From NCBI RefSeq assembly GCF_008831085.1, contig NZ_WBJY01000001.1, positions 2,093,338-2,157,337 of the forward strand: a stretch of DNA of 64,000 nucleotides, written 5' to 3'. Below the pieces are notes generated by a model. The model searched no databases and was not told where the DNA came from. It saw only the letters and a program-made list of their open reading frames with translations. The position numbers and the translations under genes were made by a program. This document shows, piece by piece, positions 8,090 through 16,184 of the stretch. The first letter of the stretch is position 1; each line of letters begins with the position of its first letter. Origin of the DNA: Pseudoclavibacter endophyticus. Lineage in GTDB: Bacteria > Actinomycetota > Actinomycetes > Actinomycetales > Microbacteriaceae.

Positions 8090-8761
8090 ATGGCATGGAG
8101 CACACGGGAACTCGCAGATCTCGCGGGGACCACCGTCAACACCGTCCGGCACTATCATGCAGTGGGTTTGCTCCCGCTTCCCGCCCGTCGCTACAACGGT
8201 TACAAGCAGTACCGGGTGGAGCACCTGGTCGAGCTGATCAGGCTACGCAGGTTCGCCGAACTCGGTGTCCCCCTCGCCCGCATACAGGAGCTCAATCTGC
8301 GGGGACCCACCACGCTGCACGCGGTCGACACCGAGCTCGAAGCGGACATCGAGCGACTCCAGCGTGCACGGTCCGATGTCGCCGCGATCCTTCGGGAGAA
8401 CGCGCCGCCAGAGACGCCACGCGGGTTCGAAGCGGTGGCCGCGCGACTGTCCGACCCGGACAGGTCCCTCATCCAGATCCTCACCCGCCTCTACGGTCCC
8501 CCGGAGCAGTCGGCACTTCTGGCTCAACTCTCCAACGAATCCGACCGCGGACGCAGGGCCTTCTACGAACTGCCTCCCCATGCCACCGACGACCACCTCG
8601 ACCGCCTGGCATCTCAGCTGGCGCTGCAGGGTCCGAACTGGCGGGCGCCGGAGTCCGCGCCACGCGGAGTCCGATCGTCCTTCGCGACCGCGGTCGCCGA
8701 GCTGTATTCACCCGTGCAGCGCGACGTCTTGCGTCGCGCAGCGTCAGCGGTGCTGGTCTGA
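8090..8761 (+). CDS. MerR-family transcriptional regulator
   Basis: A 223-residue regulator. The N-terminal winged-helix domain begins MAWSTRELADLAGTTVNTVR and continues HYHAVGLLPLPARRYNGYKQY, then RRFAELGVPLARI, typical of MerR. A coiled-coil helix (about residues 85-105) and a C-terminal effector domain of unknown ligand follow. The ATG is preceded by GAGGAGG. The HTH is closely similar to that of the MerR at 29.8-30.5 kb (WST-EL-LAGTTVNTVRHYH...NGYKQY), so both may bind the same operator. Downstream lie degraded copies of the GPP34 and export genes that accompany the other MerR. No Cys metal site is visible. Confidence 0.9.
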   Translation: MAWSTRELADLAGTTVNTVRHYHAVGLLPLPARRYNGYKQYRVEHLVELIRLRRFAELGVPLARIQELNLRGPTTLHAVDTELEADIERLQRARSDVAAILRENAPPETPRGFEAVAARLSDPDRSLIQILTRLYGPPEQSALLAQLSNESDRGRRAFYELPPHATDDHLDRLASQLALQGPNWRAPESAPRGVRSSFATAVAELYSPVQRDVLRRAASAVLV

Positions 8762-8805
8762 CGCGGCTCCACCCGCGCGGTGGCGAGAGTACGGGCGGCG
8801 ACGGG

Positions 8806-8974
<169 letters not shown>

Positions 8975-9047
8975 CTACCGCGCAGACCGTCAGCGGGGCG
9001 TCAGTGACAGCCGCCCTGCTGACGGCACACAGCGCCGCCTGAAGCCA

Positions 9048-9296
9048 TCACCACCCCAGCAGGGTGAGGGCTCCGAGAGCAGCGGCGGCGACCAGGCCGG
9101 TCCACAGCACAATCGAGACGGCCTGCCAGAGGATCACCCAGCTCCTATTAACTCCGGACGCGACGAACAGCGCTGCGGTGAGTTGGGTGGGAAGCACCCA
9201 TGGCGCGAGGATGCTCGCCCCGGGCACGCCGAACCGAACCAGCCACACGTTGATGCGCCGTCGGCCCCTCGCGCGACGGGTCTCCTTCTCGGACGC
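9048..9296 (-). pseudogene. Small multidrug export protein, C-terminal remnant
   Basis: The last 82 codons before the stop at 9048-9050 read RRINVWLVRFGVPGAS, ILAPWVLPTQLTAALFVASG and SWVILWQAVSIVLWTGLVAA, ending in LTLLGW. This closely parallels residues 130-211 of the intact export protein at 30.7 kb. The N-terminal half, with the first membrane segments, is missing. At 9296/9297 it abuts an oppositely oriented GPP34 fragment. Confidence 0.85.
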
Positions 9297-9569
9297 GACC
9301 GGTTCCTCGACGGTCAGGTGCGCGCCGTCCTTCTCGACGGAACTCGCCCGGACACACGGACGGCGGCGGTCATCGGCTTGCTCTCGGCAAGCGGCACGCT
9401 GCCGCAATTCGACCCCGAGATCCCGTGGACCGGCCAGGTCGCCTCTCGCAGCAAGGAATTTGAGCAGGGCCAGTGGGAGGCCAAGGCAGCCGCGTCCGCG
9501 ATCATTCGCACGATGACGGCGATCATGGTCAGCGGCGTGGCCGCTGAGGTTGCCGCGACGCGCACCTGA
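9297..9569 (+). pseudogene. GPP34 family C-terminal remnant
   Basis: The plus strand reads RAVLLDGTRPDTRTAAVIGL, LSASGTLPQFDPEIPWTG and a C-terminal helix up to the stop at 9567-9569. It matches the last ~90 residues of the intact GPP34 protein at 29.0-29.8 kb, including the LLSASGTLPQFDxEIPW block. There is no N-terminus and no start. Together with the MerR at 8.1 kb and the export remnant it is a degraded second copy of the MerR-GPP34-export module. Confidence 0.85.
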
Positions 9570-9653
9570 CACGCCGCGTCACAGTGCGGGACGCCGGTGA
9601 ATCAGCGCTTGGGCGTCGGATCACGGGGTCATGGTCTGGCTCGGCCGCCCGGA

Positions 9654-10858
<1,205 letters not shown>

Positions 10859-11062
10859 CGTCGTGAACGTATGTTGCGCGAACCCTGCCGCCAGGTCGTG
10901 TGAATTGGTGATAGCGGCGACGGCGCGGACTCGAGCTGAGCGACCACGGCATCCCAGTCACGGACCGAAGTAGTGTCCCCACGCTACGGATCTCGTCACA
11001 CTCGATGCGGGCGGAAAGGTGCCGTTCGTCTCATCCTCGGGCCCGCGCGTCCCGCCCCCTGG

Positions 11063-12349
11063 TCATGTCGACCGACGGTGCGCTGCCCTGCCGATGTGAC
11101 CGATGACGGTGAAGCGGTGGTCCGCTCGGGAGTCGGGGTCGGCGACGATGCCATCCGGGTCGACGACGTAGACATCGTGCCCGTCGAGGGATAGGCGACG
11201 CGCGACCTCGAGCAGCATGCGGCGCGCCACATCGTCGATCGAGTGGACCGCCGTGAAATCCAGGACCACCCGCGGCTCTTGGGGCACGGTGTCCACGACC
11301 TCGCGAACGATGCGCTCTGCGCCGGCGAAGCGGATACCTCCCTGCATCTCGAGGACGCGCATCGCCTCGGCGCCGCTGCCGCGAGCCTCATTCGCCCGAA
11401 CGACCGAGCGCGCCGTCGGGGGCACTTCCATGACGTGTAGGCCCATGTCGTTCGAGTAGCGCTCGAACAGGGACACTCCGCGCGCGCTGTTGCCGTGTGC
11501 ATCGAGCCGCGGCGAGAACGTGGCGATGCCGATCTGCCCCGGAAGCGCGCCGATCAATCCTCCGGCGACGCCGCTCTTCGCCGGAATACCGACTTGCGTC
11601 GCCCAGTCTCCTGCCGCGTCATACATGCCGCAGGTGGCCATGACGGTGAGCACCTGGCGCACCACGGGCGCGGGGATCACCTGATCGCCCGAGAGCGGGT
11701 TCACTCCGGCGTTCGCCAGCGTCGCTGCCATTACCGCCAGGTCTCGCGTCGTGACCAGTACCGAGCACTGACGGACGTAGCCCTCGACGATCGCCGTCGG
11801 ATCCTCCACGAGGACGTCCTGACTGCGGAGCATGTGAGCGATCGCGAGATTGCGGTGCGCGTGCTCCATCTCGGACGCACACATGTCGGCGTCGACATGC
11901 AGCGGCCGGTTGGCGAAGGCGGAGAGACCTCGCACGACGCGTGCCACACGGTCGTCGGCGCTCTCGCGATCTCGACCGGCCAAGGAGTGCACAGTGATAG
12001 CGCCGGCGTTGATCATGGGGTTGCGCGGGCGTCCCGATCCCGGTTCAAGAGAGATTTCATTGAACGCCTCCCCCGACGGTTCGACGCCGACCTTGGCGTG
12101 CACGGCGTCGAAGCCGCGATCCGCAAGCGCCAGCGCGTAGACGAACGGCTTCGAAATCGACTGGATGGTGAACTCCACGTCGACGTCGCCGGAGCCGTAG
12201 ATCTCGCCGTCAACGGTGGCGAAGGCGGCGCTCAGCAGATCGGGGTCTGCTGTGGCGAGTTCCGGAATGTACTGCGCGCGTTCGCCCGAAGTGTCCGACC
12301 GCACCCCTTGGAGCACGGCGTCGAGATAGTCCGGCACCATCGACTTCAT
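11063..12349 (-). CDS. glsA: Glutaminase A with C-terminal STAS domain
   Basis: A 428-residue glutaminase hydrolysing L-glutamine to glutamate and ammonia. The serine-hydrolase fold shows SISK (SIQ-type SxxK, about residues 64-67) followed by PFVYALAL, then the NPMINAGAI block, SEMEHAHRN, the CGMYDAAG region and KSGVAGG near the active site. A STAS-like domain follows the catalytic domain (about 320-428: VVLDFTAVHSID, VYVVDPDG), an arrangement known in actinobacterial glutaminases. The start is taken at the ATG 12347-12349 with GGAGG 7-8 bp ahead, because the predicted -10 element covers the farther upstream ATG at 12398-12400. Confidence 0.92.
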   Translation of the reverse strand: MKSMVPDYLDAVLQGVRSDTSGERAQYIPELATADPDLLSAAFATVDGEIYGSGDVDVEFTIQSISKPFVYALALADRGFDAVHAKVGVEPSGEAFNEISLEPGSGRPRNPMINAGAITVHSLAGRDRESADDRVARVVRGLSAFANRPLHVDADMCASEMEHAHRNLAIAHMLRSQDVLVEDPTAIVEGYVRQCSVLVTTRDLAVMAATLANAGVNPLSGDQVIPAPVVRQVLTVMATCGMYDAAGDWATQVGIPAKSGVAGGLIGALPGQIGIATFSPRLDAHGNSARGVSLFERYSNDMGLHVMEVPPTARSVVRANEARGSGAEAMRVLEMQGGIRFAGAERIVREVVDTVPQEPRVVLDFTAVHSIDDVARRMLLEVARRLSLDGHDVYVVDPDGIVADPDSRADHRFTVIGHIGRAAHRRST

Positions 12350-12398
12350 ACGCAGATCCTCCGTGCTCCACCCGCGGTCGCGCCGCGACAATGCGCTC

Positions 12399-12429
12399 AT
12401 TCGACACCATGTTGTCGCAACACGGTCAA
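12399..12429 (-). promoter_or_regulatory. MerR-type promoter for glsA
   Basis: TTGACC (12424-12429), 19-bp spacer, TCGAAT (12399-12404), minus strand. The dyad is GACCGTGT-N7-ACATGGTG. The -10 contains the upstream ATG, so translation from that codon is impossible if transcription starts here; this supports the internal ATG with its ribosome binding site. Confidence 0.75.
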
Positions 12430-12691
12430 GTCGCCCGTCGAAGCGGTGGCGCTCACCTTGACCGGGTGTCGACCACCCCGTTTCGACTGGGGTGACATCC
12501 GCGACGTCCCCGAGACGGATGCCGCCATTGTCATCCTGCTGGTGCCGTTGCAGTCAGCGGGGATCAGCACGCGGATTCGCGGCCCTTCGACGACCCCCGC
12601 CTCGGAGGCGCACGCGGCGGGTTGACGCCGCGCGACTCCGGCGTGCGGTCCGGTGTCGCCGGATCACACAGACCCGGTGACACCAGATCGG

Positions 12692-14470
12692 TCATGGCCT
12701 TCCGACGCTCAGCTCCGCGGTCTCGGCGGCGATGGTCGGATCGGTGAACTGTGGCTCGTCCCGGGGGGCGCCGGTCTCATCCAGCGGCCACCAGGATTCG
12801 TAGGTGGACTCCTCGAACGGCAGCGGCTTACCGGGCGCGACGATGGTGTCCGCGGGACGATCACCGCCGAGCAGGAACTCGATAACCGGCAGATCGACCG
12901 CATCCGTGCCGTAGGGGAAGACGCCGTGGATGCTCTCGTTGTCGACCACGATCAGACTGGTGTTCGGCAGACCGGTGCCCGCCGCCCACCCCTGCTCATA
13001 GGGCGTCATCGAGTCGAGCTCGCTCTGCACCACGAGGGTCTCGGGGAAGTCGGCGCCGAGCTCGGGCATCTTCGAGTCGGTGGGCCAGAACGCGCAGGTG
13101 GGCGTGATCAGCAGGCCGAGCTGCGCCGTGAGGGGCGCGACCTCCGCAGTCGTCTCGTGGAAGTCCGCCCAGTGCTCGGCTCCCTGCGTCCACTGTCCGT
13201 CCGTGCAGGCGGTGAACTCGATGACATAGTCGTGCGTTCCTTGGATCATCTCGCCCGGGGTGGGCTCGGGTGTTGCTGACAGGAGCGCAAGCCTTTCGTC
13301 CGCGATTGCTCGCAGGGCATCCGGCAAGTCTGTCCTCGCGACGATCCGAGCGGTCAGCTCGGTCGGATCCACGGGCGCAGTCGAGGCCTCTGCTTCGGCG
13401 ATGATGCTGGCCACCAGACTTCCGGCGGCCGGATAGAGCGCGGGACTCGAGAATGCGGCGGAGCCGCTGACGACGGTCCAGGCGGACTGAGCCGCCAGCG
13501 ACGTCAGCGGGTCTGCGGTCGCAGCGAAGTACCGCTCCCAGATCGCCTCGGGATCGGTGCCGAGCCCGACGATCGCGTCGTTGCGGGCGATCCAGTTCAG
13601 CATGTGCAGGCGGAACTGGCGGTCCCGTGCGAGGTGAGCCGCGTCGTAGTTGTGCTGGATCGAGTCCCGCGTCGAGTCGGTTGCCGAGTCGAAGACCATA
13701 CGCTCGATGTTCTCGGCGAACAGAGTTCCGTACCACGCACCGATCCACGTGCCGTAGGAGTAGCCGATGTAGGTCACCGTCTCGAGGCCGAGCAGGAGTC
13801 GCATGAAGTCCATGTCGTACGCGGCTTGCTCGGTGGTCATGGTCGCCACGTCGGGATGCTCCGAGCAGGCCTCGCCGATCGCCTGGGCTGCGGCCGCCGG
13901 CCCGCCAGCGGGGTCGTACTGGTACTCGCAGCTGGCGCGACTCGACTGCCCGAGCCCGCGCTGATCGAAGCTCACGTAGTTCGTCGTCGGGCGCAGCTCC
14001 GGCGTGTACAGCTGGATCGCGGTGCTGAACGAGAGCCCGGAGGTGTAAGGGCCGCCGGGGTGCCCGATGATCGTGGTGTTGTAGTCGGAGTCTGCCGGAT
14101 CGATGTTGCGCGCCTGTGAGATGCGGACATCCCAGGTGAGCTCCGGATCAGGGTTCAGCCAGTCCCGAGGGACCTGGATCGTCGCACATTCGACGTTCGA
14201 GGTGTCCGCCCCGGGAATGGGAGGCCCGTCTTCGTTGAACTCGCACGCCTCCCAGACCAGGGTCTGGTCAGCGAGCGGCCCGGCCAGCGCTGCGATGTCC
14301 GGGGTCGCGCCGCCCTGCGCATCGGGCGCGGCCGCGTCGCGGGTGACGATCGCCAGCACGGCCCCGACGACGACGACGAGGACAACGACAGCCACCGCCA
14401 CTCCGCGCGCGAGCCGGTCTCTTCCACGGGTTCGCGCTGTTCCGGCGGGGCCGGATCCGAGTTCGGACAT
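12692..14470 (-). CDS. Tripeptidyl aminopeptidase-like alpha/beta hydrolase (TAP family), membrane-anchored or secreted
   Basis: A 592-residue peptidase-type alpha/beta hydrolase. A single hydrophobic helix (about residues 20-42, VAVAVVVLVVVVGAVLAIV) acts as signal anchor, so the enzyme is extracytoplasmic. The catalytic region contains GHPGGPYTSG (oxyanion), FDQRGLGQS and the nucleophile GYSYGTW (Ser about 239). The acid lies in the C-terminal TAP-like domain (QSELDSMTPYE), with the His in ESIHGVF. Members cleave N-terminal residues from peptides. The ATG at 14468-14470 follows GAGGAGAAG. A MerR-type promoter sits 68-98 bp upstream. Confidence 0.92.
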   Translation of the reverse strand: MSELGSGPAGTARTRGRDRLARGVAVAVVVLVVVVGAVLAIVTRDAAAPDAQGGATPDIAALAGPLADQTLVWEACEFNEDGPPIPGADTSNVECATIQVPRDWLNPDPELTWDVRISQARNIDPADSDYNTTIIGHPGGPYTSGLSFSTAIQLYTPELRPTTNYVSFDQRGLGQSSRASCEYQYDPAGGPAAAAQAIGEACSEHPDVATMTTEQAAYDMDFMRLLLGLETVTYIGYSYGTWIGAWYGTLFAENIERMVFDSATDSTRDSIQHNYDAAHLARDRQFRLHMLNWIARNDAIVGLGTDPEAIWERYFAATADPLTSLAAQSAWTVVSGSAAFSSPALYPAAGSLVASIIAEAEASTAPVDPTELTARIVARTDLPDALRAIADERLALLSATPEPTPGEMIQGTHDYVIEFTACTDGQWTQGAEHWADFHETTAEVAPLTAQLGLLITPTCAFWPTDSKMPELGADFPETLVVQSELDSMTPYEQGWAAGTGLPNTSLIVVDNESIHGVFPYGTDAVDLPVIEFLLGGDRPADTIVAPGKPLPFEESTYESWWPLDETGAPRDEPQFTDPTIAAETAELSVGRP

Positions 14471-14537
14471 GGTCTTCTCCTCATCTGCTCGCGACGCCGG
14501 CGGCGTCGCACCCGCCGCCAATCGGCCGGTCAGAGGC

Positions 14538-14568
14538 AGTCCACACGCTGTCCTGACCACCGGGTCAA
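14538..14568 (-). promoter_or_regulatory. MerR-type promoter for the TAP-like peptidase
   Basis: TTGACC (14563-14568), 19-bp spacer, TGGACT (14538-14543) on the minus strand. The dyad is weaker (GACCCGGT ... ACAGCGTG) than in the best members. Confidence 0.65.
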
Positions 14569-14617
14569 GCGGTGAGGTGGCGCCGGCGAGAGAGTCGCGC
14601 ACCTCAGGATGCGCGGC

Positions 14618-15682
14618 TCACCGACCGTCGACCTCCTCGGCATCGTGGCGCTGTGCGAACGCCCAGGCGATCCGGGTGACGTCCGGTCCTGCCGTGTCGG
14701 TGAACAGACCCCTGCTGTTCGGGTGGGACCATGAGTGCGCGAGCAGGTCCGCGAAGACGTACTCGACGAGCACCCGCCCCTCCGGAGTGCTCACTGTGGT
14801 GTGCTCGTATCCGTACTGCCGACCCGCCGGCGGGTGCTCCACGGTGACGGTGACGAGAGCGAGACTCTCGTTGAGCATGCCGTCGTCGATCAGGTCGTGC
14901 ACCGCGATCCAGTGATCGACCAGCCTCTCGCCGACGATCGTCGGGACGACTTCATCTCGGCCGCCCTGCACGACCAGCAGGGGAAGGGGTCGGGCTCGAT
15001 CACCCATTTGCGCCCACGCCTGTCGCGCGGTGGCGCTCGCAGGCGTGGAGTCCGGGTCGTCTGGATCCACCTGATTGAGGCCGTACTCGCCCCCGGCCAC
15101 CGAGGTGACGGTGGCGAACACGTCCGGATACGTGGCGCCGAGGATCACGGCGGCCCCGGCGCCCGACGACGCACCCGAGACGTGCACGCGATCAGCATCC
15201 GCATCATAGGTGGATACGACCTCGCGTACCACTCCCGCCAGCAGCGCGGGTTCGCCGGACCCGCGTACCTGATTGCGGGGGTCGGCGGAGTTCCAGCAGT
15301 TGACGTCGCTCTCGAAGGGCCGCTGGGTCGGGTAGACGACGATGAAGCCCTCCTGGTCGGCGAGGACGTTGAACTGAGTTGCTTCCTTCATCGAGTTCCA
15401 TCCGAACCCGGTCATGCCGCACCCGTGCAGCGCCATCATTATCGGCAGCTCCGTGGACCCGTCGTGCTGGGGCGGAAGGTGCACCTGGTAGTGCTTGCGG
15501 GTGCCGTCCGACGACACATAGACGTGGTTGCGGTCGTTCGCGCCGCTCCACCAGGGCAGCCCGAACTGGAAGACGAGGCCGAGCGCGACGACGGCGATCG
15601 TGGGCATCGCTACGGCGAGGCCGACGAGCCAGCGCCACCTGCGCCGTCGGCGCGGGGCGGGGTCCCCGGGAGACTTCTTCAT
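14618..15682 (-). CDS. PHB depolymerase-family esterase (LpqC-like), membrane-anchored
   Basis: A 354-residue esterase of the PHB-depolymerase/feruloyl-esterase group. After a basic start (MKKSPGDPAPRRRRR) comes one hydrophobic helix (about residues 18-40), so the protein is exported or anchored. The catalytic domain has MALHGCGMTGFGWN (oxyanion hole), the lipase box GASSGAG (Ser about 171), the acid in VVQGGRDEVVP and a possible His near YGYEHTTV. The ATG at 15680-15682 has GAGGGGAA ahead, so the longer frame is not used. It stands just upstream of the TAP-like peptidase with its own MerR-type promoter. Confidence 0.88.
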   Translation of the reverse strand: MKKSPGDPAPRRRRRWRWLVGLAVAMPTIAVVALGLVFQFGLPWWSGANDRNHVYVSSDGTRKHYQVHLPPQHDGSTELPIMMALHGCGMTGFGWNSMKEATQFNVLADQEGFIVVYPTQRPFESDVNCWNSADPRNQVRGSGEPALLAGVVREVVSTYDADADRVHVSGASSGAGAAVILGATYPDVFATVTSVAGGEYGLNQVDPDDPDSTPASATARQAWAQMGDRARPLPLLVVQGGRDEVVPTIVGERLVDHWIAVHDLIDDGMLNESLALVTVTVEHPPAGRQYGYEHTTVSTPEGRVLVEYVFADLLAHSWSHPNSRGLFTDTAGPDVTRIAWAFAQRHDAEEVDGR

Positions 15683-15721
15683 GTTCGCAATTCCCCTCGA
15701 CTGCTGCTGTTTCGGCTTCCG

Positions 15722-15752
15722 ATCCAAGACCGTGGCCTGACCACAGGGTCAA
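15722..15752 (-). promoter_or_regulatory. MerR-type promoter for the esterase
   Basis: TTGACC (15747-15752), 19-bp spacer beginning CTGTGG, TTGGAT (15722-15727), minus strand. The dyad is CTGTGGTCAGGCCACGG. Confidence 0.7.
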
Positions 15753-15801
15753 GTCGGTTGCCGCATCGGAGGCCACACCGCCGGGGTCGGCCGAACCCGA
15801 C

Positions 15802-15832
15802 TTGACCATGTGCTCACAACATGACTTCGACC
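15802..15832 (+). promoter_or_regulatory. MerR-type promoter for the 28-residue peptide
   Basis: TTGACC (15802-15807), a 19-bp spacer with the dyad GACCATGT-N7-ACATGACT, then TCGACC (15827-15832). The -10 is poor but the dyad is one of the best. It is divergent from the esterase promoter, 50 bp away. Confidence 0.65.
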
Positions 15833-15866
15833 GGTGGCACACCTCGTGTTCATGAAGGAGATCGAG

Positions 15867-15953
15867 ATGAAGACTCACTACGCGCGAGCGATCCTCCTCG
15901 CCCTCGGGTTCGCGATGTTCTTGGGCCTGGTGCTGACCTGGCATGCACGGTGA
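15867..15953 (+). CDS. 28-residue single-helix membrane peptide
   Basis: The short frame reads MKTHYARAILLALGFAMFLG then LVLTWHAR, stop TGA at 15951-15953. It has a strong ribosome binding site (AAGGAG) 7-8 bp ahead of the ATG, one transmembrane helix flanked by basic residues, and a dedicated promoter 35 bp upstream. An in-frame ATG at 15852 would add five residues but would place the ribosome binding site inside the gene. Small membrane peptides often modulate transporters or kinases; the partner here is unknown. Confidence 0.65.
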   Translation: MKTHYARAILLALGFAMFLGLVLTWHAR

Positions 15954-16127
15954 CAGCGTCCGCCAGCCGCTGTTCGCGCCCGCTCGCCGACTCCGTCCTG
16001 TGCTGACGGGCAGTGTCACGGTGGAGCCTCGCGCTGCTCAATCGGACGACCGCGCACGGTGGGTCGCAGAGCGGCGCGCACGCGTCGTCCCCACTTTACG
16101 AATTATGTGTCTGACTCCGGGATAATG

Positions 16128-16142
16128 ATGTGGTGACCACAT
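16128..16142. promoter_or_regulatory. Perfect palindrome ATGTGGT-G-ACCACAT before the LuxR/LAL gene
   Basis: A 15-bp perfect inverted repeat lies immediately after a good -10 hexamer (GATAAT, 16121-16126) and 43 bp before the GTG start. Its position over the expected transcription start suggests a repressor site of unknown cognate regulator. Confidence 0.6.
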
Positions 16143-16184
16143 ACTTGGGCCACCGGGGGCGCTCGTTGCCTATTGGAAGTCATC

